From Psychrosphaera algicola (GTDB lineage: Bacteria > Pseudomonadota > Gammaproteobacteria > Enterobacterales > Alteromonadaceae), in the NCBI RefSeq assembly GCF_028401425.1, contig NZ_JAQOMS010000002.1, positions 4,588,001 through 4,652,000 of the forward strand: DNA of 64,000 bases. The letters run 5' to 3'. Position 1 is the first letter of the stretch. Every line of letters starts with the position of its first letter. Below the pieces are notes generated by a model. The model was given only the letters and a program-made list of their open reading frames with translations. It was not told the origin of the DNA and ran no database searches. The translations under genes were made by a program, and so were the position numbers. Below, one piece after another: positions 39,382 to 49,380 of this stretch.

Positions 39382-40896
39382 ATGTGTGGTATTGTGGGAA
39401 TTGTTGGAAAATCTTCTGTTAATCAAATTATTTATGATGGATTAACAGTATTACAACATCGTGGGCAAGACGCCGCTGGTATTGTGACTATTGATGATGG
39501 TCATTTTCGATTGAGAAAAGGCAACGGTTTTGTTCGTGACGTGTTCCAAGAACGTCATATGCAACGCTTACAAGGCAACATGGGGATTGGCCATGTTCGT
39601 TACCCAACTGCGGGTAGCTCTAGTTCTTCTGAAGCTCAACCGTTCTATGTTAACTCACCTTTTGGTATTGCTCTTGCTCATAACGGCAATTTGACCAATG
39701 CTGCTGAGTTACGTGAATTGTTGTTCAAAGAAGCTCGCCGTCATATCAATACAACTTCCGATTCTGAATTGTTGCTTAACATTTTGGCACATGAATTATG
39801 TGAATCTAAATTGTTAGAGTTAAAACCGGATGATATTTTTAACGCGGTTTCTCGAGTTCATCAAGTTATCCGTGGTGCTTATGCTGTTGTTTCAGTCATT
39901 ATTGGTCATGGTTTATTAGCATTTAGAGATCCTAACGGTATTCGCCCACTTGTACTGGGTCAACGTGAAACCGAAGATGGTATCGAATATATGGTTGCCT
40001 CTGAAAGTGTTGCACTTGATATCGATGGTTTTAAGTTGGTGCGAGATGTTGCGCCTTGATGAAGCAATTTATATTTCTGAGTCAGGTGAGTTGTTTACTC
40101 AACAGTGCTTTGACAACGCTAAATGTGTTCCGTGTATATTTGAATACGTTTATTTTGCTCGTCCAGATTCGCGACTTAATGATGTTTCAGTCTATGGTTC
40201 TCGTGTCAAGATGGGTGAATATTTAGGCCGTAAGATCAAGCGTGAATGGGCTGACTTAGACATCGACGTCGTTGTGCCTGTACCAGAAACAAGTTGCGAT
40301 ATTGCACTACAGATCGCCCACGAACTTGATTTACCGTATCGCCAAGGATTTGTAAAAACAGATATGTTGGCCGAACGTTTATCATGCCGGGTCAAGCAGA
40401 GCGTAAAAAGTCTGTACGCCGTAAATTAAATACCATTGAAGTTGAATTCAAAGGTAAAAATGTATTGTTAGTTGATGACTCGATTGTACGTGGTACCACA
40501 TCGGAGCAAATTATCGACATGGCTCGAGAAGCGGGCGCGGCAAAAGTTTACTTTGCCTCTGCGGCTCCGGAAATTCGTTTTCCAAATGTGTATGGTATCG
40601 ATATGCCGTCGGCTAATGAACTAATTGCCCACGGGCGTGATGTTGAAGAAATTGCTGAGATGATTGGTGCCGATGAACTTATTTTCCAATCGCTTGAAGA
40701 TTTAGAATCTGCAGTACGAGAAGAAAATGATTCATTAGTGTCATTTGAAACTTCGGTTTTCAACGGTAACTACATTACTAACGATATTGACCAAAATTAT
40801 CTTGAGTCATTAGAAACGACGCGTAATGATAATGCCAAAGCAAATCGTCCAGAGCCATTAGATAATGGTTTGGAAATGCATAACGAAGAGAATTAA
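39382..40896 (+). CDS. purF: amidophosphoribosyltransferase (two frameshifts)
   Basis: First committed step of purine synthesis: PRPP plus glutamine to phosphoribosylamine. ATG 39382 is followed at once by the N-terminal nucleophile Cys (MCGIVGIVGKSS), then VLQHRGQDAAGIVT. Breaks: near 40055 (VRDVAP, then DEAIYISESGELFTQQC) and near 40353 where one A is missing (FVK, then NRYVGRTFIMPGQAERKKSV). The PRPP loop NVLLVDDSIVRGTTSEQII is intact. About 504 residues. Terminator follows. In gammaproteobacteria regulation is usually by PurR; no clear operator was located. Confidence 0.95.
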
Positions 40897-40919
40897 TTGT
40901 CTTTGTTGTGACTCAAACT

Positions 40920-40948
40920 AAAAAGGCCAGATTTAATCTGGCCTTTTT
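40920..40948. terminator. terminator between convergent purF and folD
   Basis: AAAAAGGCCAGATT / AATCTGGCCTTTTT, a nearly perfect inverted repeat with A and T runs that can act on both strands. Confidence 0.9.
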
Positions 40949-40996
40949 AATTCTAGCTTTTGAAAATGTTAATTTCTCAAAATAGCGTCTACTCAA

Positions 40997-41854
40997 TTAT
41001 TTGCTGTGGAACTTTTCACAGGCTTCTAACGTATTTTCTACTAGTGAAGCCACTGTCATTGGTCCAACACCATCAGGGACAGGTGTTATCCAACTTGCAC
41101 GCTCAACTGCGTCGTCAAATTTAATATCACCAACTAATTTTCCTGATTCTAATCGATTTATACCAACATCAATAACGACCGCACCTTCTTTAACCCAAGT
41201 ACCTTGGAATAAATTCTGGTTTACCTACAGCAATAACCAAAATTTCCGCGCGACGTACTTGTTGTTCTAAATCTTTTGTGAATTTATGACAAACAGTTGT
41301 TGTACAACCCGCCAGTAATAATTCTAAGGACATCGGGCGACCGACAATATTAGACGCGCCAACAACAACGGCATGTTTACCTTTAAATTCTGTACTGGTA
41401 TTAGCCAGCAATGTCATTATGCCTTTTGGCGTGCAAGGGCGAAGGGCAGGGACACGTTGCGCTAAACGGCCAATATTATATGGATGAAAACCGTCAACAT
41501 CTTTATGTGGATGTATACGTTCCAAAATGGTCTCTACGTTTAAGCCATGAGGTAAAGGAAGTTGCACTAAAATGCCATCTATCTCATTATCTTCATTTAA
41601 TTCGTCTATTAACGTCAATAACTCTTGTTCAGTTGATTCACTTGGCAGGTCAAAAGACTTAGAAACTAAGCCCACTTCTTCGCAGGCGCGTTTTTGTTGC
41701 CTACATAGACCTGTGACGCCGGATCGTGTCCAACGAGTATCACAGCAAGCCTAGGCGCTCGTTTACCGGCTTTGACGCGTGCAGCGACGCCAGTTTTAAC
41801 TTTATCCCTTACTGTTTTGGCAATTGCTTTGCCATCAATTAATTTTGCAGTCAT
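40997..41854 (-). CDS. folD: bifunctional methylene-THF dehydrogenase / cyclohydrolase (two frameshifts)
   Basis: Interconverts 5,10-methylene-, methenyl- and 10-formyl-tetrahydrofolate. MTAKLIDGKAIAKTVRDKVK start; SVILVGHDP-type motif (LAVILVGHDPASQVYVGNK). A missing base near 41685 joins this to CEEVGLVSKSFDLP; the middle has GILVQLPLPHGL, DVDGFHPYNIGRL and VVVGASNIVGRPMSLELLL. A second break near 41200 leads from KPEFIP to GTWVKEGAVVIDVGINRL and TPVPDGVGPMTVASLVENT, ending at 40997. About 285 residues. Opposite the tRNA operon. Confidence 0.95.
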
Positions 41855-42039
41855 ACCGCTCTCTAAAATAAATGCTAAAAACTGAGTGAATTGTAAACCT
41901 TTTAAAGAACGTTCGCATTTATAAATAGAGACAATGTTGAGGTTTATCTTAAATTTGCATGTGTTTTAGACAAAACTTGGTTAAAGTTAACTCATTTGCT
42001 GTAAAAATCGCCAAACGATAAAAATCTTTCAAAAAGTGT

Positions 42040-42068
42040 TTGACTGCAAAAGGGGTTATCCGTAATAT
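42040..42068 (+). promoter_or_regulatory. sigma-70 promoter of the tRNA operon
   Basis: TTGACT (42040-42045) and TAATAT (42063-42068) with a 17-base spacer. A GC-rich stretch (GCCGCCCTGTCGCG) follows the -10, resembling the discriminator of stringently controlled stable-RNA promoters. The first tRNA begins 43 bases downstream of the -10. Confidence 0.8.
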
Positions 42069-42110
42069 GCCGCCCTGTCGCGAGGAAGCAATTTCTCAAA
42101 GATTTAAAGT

Positions 42111-42187
42111 CGGTGTTTAGCGCAGCTTGGTAGCGCACTTCGTTTGGGTCGAAGGGGTCGCAGGTTCGAATCCTGCAACACCGACCA
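42111..42187 (+). tRNA. tRNA-Pro (anticodon TGG)
   Basis: 77 bases including encoded CCA. Acceptor CGGTGTT pairs with AACACCG; anticodon loop TTTGGGT gives TGG; T loop GGTTCGAATCC. Identical in sequence to the tRNA at 42504-42580. Confidence 0.97.
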
Positions 42188-42220
42188 CTTTAAATTTTTG
42201 AAATATTTCCCGTAGGTTAT

Positions 42221-42297
<77 letters not shown>

Positions 42298-42321
42298 TTT
42301 CTCGTTGACACGTCCTATAGC

Positions 42322-42398
42322 GGTGATTGTAGCTCAGTTGGTAGAGCCCCGGATTGTGATTCCGGTTGTCGTGGGTTCAAGTCCCATCAGTCACCCCA
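42322..42398 (+). tRNA. tRNA-His (anticodon GTG)
   Basis: Acceptor GTGATTG pairs with CAGTCAC, with the extra encoded G-1 at 42322 opposite C73 that is diagnostic for tRNA-His. Anticodon GTG in the loop ATTGTGATT; CCA encoded. Confidence 0.96.
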
Positions 42399-42404
42399 TC
42401 TTTT

Positions 42405-42489
<85 letters not shown>

Positions 42490-42503
42490 ATACTTTTATT
42501 TGT

Positions 42504-42580
42504 CGGTGTTTAGCGCAGCTTGGTAGCGCACTTCGTTTGGGTCGAAGGGGTCGCAGGTTCGAATCCTGCAACACCGACCA
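42504..42580 (+). tRNA. tRNA-Pro (anticodon TGG), second copy
   Basis: 77 bases, identical to the copy at 42111-42187, including CCA. Closes the operon Pro-Arg-His-Leu-Pro. Confidence 0.97.
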
Positions 42581-42679
42581 TTAAATCCATTTTAAAGTCC
42601 ACATTTCTCCGTAAAGTCAAAAAAATCAAATTAATTTACTCGTTTGCTCATTATTTAAGTCATTTGGCTGTGTTTTGGA

Positions 42680-42708
42680 TGGACGATTAATAAAGACATG
42701 GCTATAAT
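42680..42708 (+). promoter_or_regulatory. sigma-70 promoter of tig
   Basis: TGGACG (42680-42685) and a consensus TATAAT (42703-42708), 17-base spacer. The tig ATG is 88 bases downstream, leaving a moderate leader. Confidence 0.65.
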
Positions 42709-42795
42709 GCGCCGTCATTTTAAGAACATGAATTCGGGCCGTTGTCTATGATTTACAACTTCCGGCCATCAAGATAAAAATAATTGAGGTAGAAA

Positions 42796-44103
42796 ATGCA
42801 AGTTTCATTAGAAACGACTCAAGGTTTAGAGCGTCGTCTTACAATTACGCTTCCTTCAGGTTCAATCGAAGAACTAGTTAAAAAACGTTTACGTGAAGTT
42901 GGTAAAACTGCGCGTATCGATGGTTTCCGTAAAGGAAAGGTTCCTGTTACTGTAATTGAAAAACGTTACGGTCAATCAGTTTTTGCTGAAGTTGCTCAAG
43001 AGCAAATGCAACAAAACTACATCCAAGCTGTAATTCAAGAAAAAGTAAATCCAGCTGGCGCGCCTTATTTCGAACCTAAAAACATGAAACGTGGCGAAGA
43101 CTTAGTATTCGTTGCAACGTTTGAAATATTCCCAGAAGTTGAAGTGCAAGCGGTTGAAGAAATTGAAATTGAACGTCTAGTTGCTGAAGTAACTGACGAA
43201 GATCTTGCTAAAATGATGGAAACATTGCGTAAGCAACAAGCATCATGGGAAGAAACAGCTGAAGCGGCAACTGACGGTAGCCGAGTTACAATTAACTTTG
43301 TTGGTAAAGTTGACGGTGAAGAATTTGAAGGCGGCAAAGCTGAAGACTTTAGTCTTGAGTTAGGCCAAGGCCGTATGATCGCTGGTTTCGAAGATGATAT
43401 CATCGGTAAGAAAGCAGGCGAAGAAGTAACAGTAAACGTTACATTCCCTGAAGAGTACCACGCTGAAAACCTTAAAGGTAAAGACGCTGAGTTTGCTGTA
43501 ACGGTTAATAAAGTTGAAGTTCAAGTACTTCCTGAATTAAACGACGAATTTGTTGTTAAATTTGGTATCGAAGAGGGCGGCGTTGACGCACTTAAAGAAG
43601 AAGTTAAAAACAACATGACTCGTGAACTTTCTCAAGCACTTAAAGCGAAAGTAAAAGAATCAACTATCAAAGGCTTATTGGCGAAAAATGAAATTGACGT
43701 GCCTAAAGCGTTAATCGACCAAGAAGTTGAAACTTTGCGCAAGCAAGCTATGGAACGTTTCGGTGGTCAAATGGACCCAGCAAACATGCCAGACCTTCCT
43801 GCAGAGTTGTTTGAACAGCAAGCTAAAGATCGCGTTCGTACTGGTCTTTTACTTGGTGAGTTCATCAAAACTAACGAAATTAAAGCCGACGAAGACCGTG
43901 TTAAAGAAATTATTAACACTCAAGCGTCTGCTTATGAAGCACCTGAAGAAGTTATTGAACATTACTACTCAAACGAGCAGTTATTACAAAACATCCGTAG
44001 CCTAGCAACTGAAGATCAAGCCATTGACTTGATTTTAGAAAAAGCAAAAGTAACGGACAAAACTGTAAGCTTTGATGAAATAATGAACCCTCAACAAGCT
44101 TAA
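42796..44103 (+). CDS. tig: trigger factor
   Basis: Ribosome-bound chaperone that receives nascent chains. 435 residues, intact. N-terminal ribosome-binding domain with the GFRKGKVP signature near residue 44, central FKBP-type prolyl isomerase domain (ATDGSRVTINFVGKVDGEEF ... FEGGKAEDFSLELGQGRMI), and C-terminal chaperone arms (VDVPKALIDQEVETL-type region). A weak GAGGT site precedes ATG 42796. First gene of the tig-clpP-clpX-lon-hupB-ppiD block. Confidence 0.97.
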   Translation: MQVSLETTQGLERRLTITLPSGSIEELVKKRLREVGKTARIDGFRKGKVPVTVIEKRYGQSVFAEVAQEQMQQNYIQAVIQEKVNPAGAPYFEPKNMKRGEDLVFVATFEIFPEVEVQAVEEIEIERLVAEVTDEDLAKMMETLRKQQASWEETAEAATDGSRVTINFVGKVDGEEFEGGKAEDFSLELGQGRMIAGFEDDIIGKKAGEEVTVNVTFPEEYHAENLKGKDAEFAVTVNKVEVQVLPELNDEFVVKFGIEEGGVDALKEEVKNNMTRELSQALKAKVKESTIKGLLAKNEIDVPKALIDQEVETLRKQAMERFGGQMDPANMPDLPAELFEQQAKDRVRTGLLLGEFIKTNEIKADEDRVKEIINTQASAYEAPEEVIEHYYSNEQLLQNIRSLATEDQAIDLILEKAKVTDKTVSFDEIMNPQQA

Positions 44104-44142
44104 TGTGAAATCCCGATTGACTTAGGGGTTGAACACAAGGTT

Positions 44143-44187
44143 AAATGGCTCGATATACTAAATGTATTTCGAGCCATTTTTGTTTTT
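44143..44187 (+). terminator. rho-independent terminator after tig
   Basis: AAATGGCTCGA...ATAC / GTAT...TCGAGCCATTT stem followed by T-rich sequence. Confidence 0.85.
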
Positions 44188-44198
44188 AAGGAAGGTCT

Positions 44199-44840
44199 AT
44201 GTTTAACCACACAAATACTGTGGCTGGCGGTAACCCTGCTGATGTACTAAGTGCATTAGTTCCTATGGTTGTTGAACAAACAGCCAAAGGCGAACGTTCG
44301 TACGATATCTACAGCCGCTTGTTAAAAGAGCGCATTATATTTCTTACTGGTCAAGTTGAAGACCACATGGCGAATTTAATCTGTGCGCAATTATTGTTTT
44401 TAGAGTCTGAAAATCCTGATAAAGATATTTATCTTTATATTAATTCTCCAGGCGGTAGTGTCACAGCGGGTATGTCTATCTATGATACGATGAATTTCAT
44501 CAAACCTGACATCGCAACGATATGTATGGGACAAGCAGCAAGTATGGGCGCGTTCTTACTATCTGGTGGCGCAAAAGGTAAACGTCATTGTTTGCCAAAC
44601 TCACGGGTGATGATCCATCAACCTTTGGGTGGTTTTCAAGGCCAAGCGTCTGATTTTGAAATCCATGCAAAAGAGATTTTAACCATTAAAGAACGTTTAA
44701 ACCGTTTAATGGCAGATCACTCTGGTCAACCTTTTGAAAAGGTATGTAAAGATACAGACCGTGATAACTTCTTAAACCCTCAAGAAGCCCTTGATTATGG
44801 TTTAATTGATTCTATTTTAACTAGCCGTGAAACTAAATAA
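44199..44840 (+). CDS. clpP: ATP-dependent Clp protease proteolytic subunit
   Basis: Serine peptidase that forms the tetradecameric barrel of ClpXP/ClpAP. 213 residues, intact. Catalytic Ser in GQAASMGAFLLSGG, His in RVMIHQPLGG, Asp further on; INSPGGSVTAGMSIYDTM forms the oxyanion region. ATG 44199 has AAGGAAGG upstream. clpX follows after 86 bases. Confidence 0.97.
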   Translation: MFNHTNTVAGGNPADVLSALVPMVVEQTAKGERSYDIYSRLLKERIIFLTGQVEDHMANLICAQLLFLESENPDKDIYLYINSPGGSVTAGMSIYDTMNFIKPDIATICMGQAASMGAFLLSGGAKGKRHCLPNSRVMIHQPLGGFQGQASDFEIHAKEILTIKERLNRLMADHSGQPFEKVCKDTDRDNFLNPQEALDYGLIDSILTSRETK

Positions 44841-44926
44841 TATTTACTATTGACCGATATAGGTAAATATAATTTTATTGACTACGCTTAAGTAGTGTTT
44901 TGTAGCTAGCAAAGTGAGGTGACTTT

Positions 44927-46195
44927 ATGTCAGAGCATACAGATAACGACAGCAAACTACTGTATTGTTCATTTTGCGGCAAGAGCCAGCATGAAGTAAG
45001 AAAACTGATTGCGGGCCCTTCTGTTTATGTTTGTGACGAATGCGTTGATTTATGCAACGACATTATTCGCGAAGAAATAAAAGAGATATCACCAAAGCGT
45101 GATAACTCAGCTTTACCGACTCCGATGGATATCTGTAAGCATTTAGACGACTACGTTATTGGCCAACAACATGCCAAAAAAGTATTGTCTGTAGCCGTTT
45201 ATAATCACTATAAACGTCTTAAAAATGCCGGAACCGAATTAGACGTTGAATTAGGTAAAAGTAATATCTTGCTAATCGGACCGACTGGTAGTGGTAAAAC
45301 ATTATTGGCAGAGACATTAGCTCGCTTATTGGATGTTCCGTTTACAATGGCTGATGCTACGACATTAACCGAAGCCGGTTATGTTGGTGAAGACGTTGAA
45401 AACATTATTCAAAAGCTTTTGCAAAAATGCGATTACGATGTGGAGAAAGCCCAACGCGGTATTGTTTACATTGACGAAATCGACAAAATCTCTCGCAAGG
45501 CTGACAATCCGTCAATCACTCGTGATGTGTCGGGTGAAGGTGTTCAACAAGCGTTGTTAAAACTGATTGAAGGTACAGTTGCATCTATACCGCCTCAAGG
45601 TGGTCGAAAGCATCCGCAGCAGGAATTTTTGCAGGTTGATACTTCGAAGATTTTATTTATCTGTGGTGGTGCATTTGCAGGCCTAGATAAAGTGATTGAA
45701 GCTCGCTCAGAAACGGGCACCGCAATTGGTTTTGGCGCTGAAGTGAAATCGATGGCTGACGCTAAAACGTTAACCGAACATTTCCAAAATGTTGAACCAG
45801 AAGACCTAGTAAAATATGGTTTGATACCAGAGTTTATTGGTCGATTGCCAGTTGTTGCGACATTAGGTGAGCTAGACCAAGATGCCTTGGTACAAATTTT
45901 AAGCGAACCTAAGAATGCGCTAACAAAACAATATGGTGCGTTATTTAAATTAGAAGACGTCGAACTTGAATTCCGTGAAGATGCTTTAGCTGCAATTGCG
46001 GCAAAAGCAATGCAACGTAAAACCGGTGCGCGTGGACTTCGTTCAATTATTGAAGGTGTATTGTTAAATACAATGTATGAATTGCCTTCAATGGACGATG
46101 TTTCTAAAGTTGTTGTGGACGCTTCTGTAATAGACGGGGATTCAGATCCCATTCTTATTTACGATAATTCACAATCAAAAGCGGTACCTGAATAG
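44927..46195 (+). CDS. clpX: ATP-dependent Clp protease ATP-binding subunit ClpX
   Basis: AAA+ unfoldase that feeds ClpP. 422 residues, intact. N-terminal zinc-binding domain (YCSFCGKSQHEV ... YVCDECVDLC), Walker A GPTGSGKTLLAE, Walker B IVYIDEIDKI, pore-loop GYVGED, and the IGF-type loop for ClpP docking (around residue 266, GFGAEV region). GAGGTGA upstream of ATG 44927. Confidence 0.97.
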   Translation: MSEHTDNDSKLLYCSFCGKSQHEVRKLIAGPSVYVCDECVDLCNDIIREEIKEISPKRDNSALPTPMDICKHLDDYVIGQQHAKKVLSVAVYNHYKRLKNAGTELDVELGKSNILLIGPTGSGKTLLAETLARLLDVPFTMADATTLTEAGYVGEDVENIIQKLLQKCDYDVEKAQRGIVYIDEIDKISRKADNPSITRDVSGEGVQQALLKLIEGTVASIPPQGGRKHPQQEFLQVDTSKILFICGGAFAGLDKVIEARSETGTAIGFGAEVKSMADAKTLTEHFQNVEPEDLVKYGLIPEFIGRLPVVATLGELDQDALVQILSEPKNALTKQYGALFKLEDVELEFREDALAAIAAKAMQRKTGARGLRSIIEGVLLNTMYELPSMDDVSKVVVDASVIDGDSDPILIYDNSQSKAVPE

Positions 46196-46206
46196 CAGGA
46201 ACGATT

Positions 46207-46233
46207 AAAAAGGAGTCAATTGACTCCTTTTTT
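46207..46233 (+). terminator. rho-independent terminator after clpX
   Basis: AAAAAGGAGTCA / TGACTCCTTTTTT with almost no loop bases beyond ATT; strong T run. Confidence 0.85.
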
Positions 46234-46242
46234 GTTTTAGCA

Positions 46243-46270
46243 ATTGAACTTTTTCTCCTCCGCCCCATAT
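46243..46270 (+). promoter_or_regulatory. sigma-32 (heat-shock) promoter of lon
   Basis: ATTGAAC (46243-46249) and CCCCATAT (46263-46270), separated by 13 bases; close to the sigma-32 consensus CTTGAAA-N11-16-CCCATNT. lon begins 36 bases downstream. Heat-shock control of lon is established in E. coli. Confidence 0.75.
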
Positions 46271-46306
46271 ACTTAGTAATTAACAGAATCCAGAGAATTC
46301 ATTGAT

Positions 46307-48657
46307 ATGACCCATGATCCCGCAAATTCTAATATCCCCGTTTTAGCCTTAAGGGATGTTGTTGTCTACCCACATATGGTTATTCCACTTTTTGTTGGGC
46401 GTGAAAAGTCCATTGCCTGTTTAGAACAAGCTATGGAAAAAGACAAAAAGATTTTTCTCGTTGCTCAAAAAGACCCAACGACTGATGACCCAACTGTTGA
46501 AGAGTTGTTTACCGTTGGAACAGTAGCCACTATTTTGCAGATGCTAAAATTACCTGACGGCACCGTTAAAGTTCTTGTCGAAGGAAACTATCGCGCAAAA
46601 ATTAGTGAATATACTGAAACTGGCGAATATTTCGAAGCGAACATTAAGCAAATTCAAGTGTTTGAAGCTGATGAACGCGAGCAAGAAGTATTGATCCGCT
46701 CAGCGATTAATCAGTTTGAAGGCTATATTAAGCTTAATAAAAAGATCCCGCCTGAAGTATTAACATCTGTTTCTGGTATCGACGATGCAGACCGCTTAGC
46801 CGATACCATGGCATCCCATATGCCGTTAAAAGTTGAAGAGAAACAAAAAGCATTAGAAATTGAAGATGTTCGTGAACGTCTCGAATATTTAATGGCATTG
46901 ATGGAAGGCGAAATAGACTTGTTGCAAGTGGAGAAAAAATCCGCGGCCGAGTTAAAAAGCAGATGGAAAAAAGTCAGCGTGAATATTATTTGAATGAGCA
47001 AATGAAAGCCATTCAGAAAGAATTAGGCGAGACTGAAGACGGCGTTGACGAGTTTGATTCATTAGAACAAAAAATCGTTGAAGCTGAAATGCCAGAAGAG
47101 GCTGAGCTTAAAACACGCTCAGAACTTAAGAAATTAAAAATGATGTCAGCTATGTCTGCGGAAGCCACTGTGGTTCGTGGATACATTGAATGGATGACAA
47201 ACGTACCTTGGAAAGCAAAGTCACGTGTCAAAAAAGACTTAAATAAAGCGCAGGATATTCTAGATTCTGACCATTACGGATTAGATAAAGTTAAAGAACG
47301 TATTGTCGAGTATCTCGCGGTGCAGCAACGAACAAGTAAATTAAAAGGGCCAATCTTATGTTTAGTTGGTCCTCCAGGTGTTGGTAAAACATCTCTTGGT
47401 CAATCAATTGCTAAAGCGACTGGACGTAAATATGTTCGCATGGCATTAGGTGGTGTGCGTGATGAAGCTGAAATACGTGGTCATAGAAGAACGTATATTG
47501 GCTCTATGCCGGGTAAAATTGTGCAAAAAATGTCGAAAGTTGGGGTTAAAAACCCACTGTTTCTATTAGACGAAATCGATAAAATGAGTTCGGACATGCG
47601 TGGCGACCCATCGTCTGCATTGTTGGAAGTTTTAGACCCAGAGCAAAACTCAGCGTTTAATGACCACTACTTAGAAGTTGATTATGATTTGTCTGACATC
47701 ATGTTTGTCGCCACATCAAACAGCATGGATATACTAAGGCCCATTATTAGACCGTATGGAAGTTATTCGTTTGGCTGGTTATACCGAAGACGAAAAAGTA
47801 AATATTGCGCTGGAACATTTATTAAGTAAGCAGAAAAAGCGTAATGGCCTTAAAGACGGTGAATTTGACTTAACGGAAGATGCAATTGTAGATATTGTTC
47901 GCTATTACACGCGTGAAGCTGGCGTGCGTAGTTTAGAACGTGAAATTTCAAAAATTTGCCGCAAGGTCGTAACTGAAATATTAACGCAGAAAGACACAAC
48001 ATCAGTGACTGTCAACGCCGCAAATTTAAATAATTATTTGGGTGTTCGTCGTTACGATTATGGAAAAGTTGAAGGCGACGACAGAATAGGGCAGGTAACT
48101 GGCCTAGCATGGACTCAGGTTGGCGGTGACTTGTTAACTATTGAATGTGCCACTGTCCTAGGCAAAGGCAAGCTCGTCTATACGGGCTCGTTAGGTGATG
48201 TAATGAAAGAATCGATTCAAGCGGCATTAACAGTAGTTAAAAGCCGTGCCGAATCGCTTCGTATTAACACTGACTTTTCTGAGAAACGCGATATTCATAT
48301 TCACGTACCAGAAGGTGCAACTCCAAAAGATGGCCCAAGTGCCGGTGTTGGTATGGTAACTTCGTTAGTGTCTAGTTTAACAGGAAATCCAGTGAAAGCT
48401 GATGTTGCAATGACTGGTGAAATTACATTGCGGGGCGAAGTCCTAGCAATTGGTGGTCTGAAAGAAAAATTACTTGCGGCACATCGCGGTGGCATTAAAA
48501 CGGTTCTAATCCCTCACGAAAACGAAAGAGACCTCGAAGAGATCCCTGATAACGTGAAAAAGACCTTACGATTATTCCTGTTAAATGGATTGATGAGGTG
48601 CTCAATGTGGCATTAAGTCAGCCTGTAGAACGAATTTCGACCGAAAATTGCGCATAA
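46307..48657 (+). CDS. lon: ATP-dependent protease Lon (three frameshifts)
   Basis: Homohexameric AAA+ serine protease that removes misfolded and regulatory proteins. ATG 46307; N-domain VLALRDVVVYPHMVIPLFVG. Breaks: near 46940 (one A missing; then IRGRVKKQMEKSQREYYL), near 47735 (one extra base; then PLLDRMEVIRLAGYTEDEK) and near 48555 (one A missing; then DLTIIPVKWIDEVLN). The ATPase has VGPPGVGKTSLGQS and LFLLDEIDKM; the protease has the catalytic Ser in PKDGPSAGVGMV and Lys in GGIKTVLIP. Corrected length is about 783, normal. Stop TAA 48655-48657. Confidence 0.96.
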
Positions 48658-48870
48658 AATCAAAAAAGGTGAAAAAAGCAATTTTTTACTAAAAAGGCTT
48701 TTCAAAACCTCGGACTGTGCTAGTTTATTGCCTCTAGGGGGATTAGGAGACTAATTTTCCAGACCTTAAATATACAGTCCGATGATACTCATAATGGACT
48801 ACAGCCTGAGTGATAAACCTAGCTGTTAATAAAAAAATTAAAAAATTTAAAAATTATAGGGGATGATATT

Positions 48871-49143
48871 GTGAACAAATCTCAACTGATCGAAAAAATG
48901 GCTGAAGGCGCTGACATTTCAAAAGCTTCTGCTGGTCGTGCATTAGATTCATTCATTGAAGCCGTAACTGGCGCATTAGCGGAAGGCGATTCTGTCGCTC
49001 TTGTTGGTTTTGGTACTTTTACAGTTCGTGATCGAGCTGCAAGAACTGGACGCAACCCGCAAACAGGCGCAGCAATTGAAATTGCAGCAGCAAAAGTTCC
49101 AGCGTTTAAAGCTGGTAAAGCGTTAAAAGACGCTTGTAACTAA
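48871..49143 (+). CDS. hupB: DNA-binding protein HU-beta
   Basis: 90-residue histone-like protein that bends and compacts DNA. MNKSQLIEKMAEGADISKAS start (GTG codon), VGFGTFTVRDRAARTGRNPQ with the DNA-binding arm (RTGRNPQTGAAIEI) and the C-terminal VPAFKAGKALKDACN. Intact; AGGGG upstream. Position after lon is conserved in gammaproteobacteria. Own terminator. Confidence 0.97.
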   Translation: MNKSQLIEKMAEGADISKASAGRALDSFIEAVTGALAEGDSVALVGFGTFTVRDRAARTGRNPQTGAAIEIAAAKVPAFKAGKALKDACN

Positions 49144-49266
49144 TTAAAACTCTTTAATTAAACGGAAACGCATTAAAGTCTCTATAATCATTGACTGTTG
49201 TGCTGGAACACACATTGTTATTCAGGTCGTGTTTCCACTGTTCTACTAATTAAAGGTTCAAGCATT

Positions 49267-49295
49267 AAAGCGCATCTGGTAAGATGCGCTTTTTT
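49267..49295 (+). terminator. rho-independent terminator after hupB
   Basis: AAAGCGCATCT-GGTA-AGATGCGCTTTTTT, a perfect stem with a tetraloop and T run. Confidence 0.92.
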
Positions 49296-49380
49296 ATAAT
49301 AGGCTAGGGATTGAGGTCAACAATATTGACCCTATATTGTTAGTTTGATTTGAATTCCAGTTCAGCTAAGAGAAGTGAAA

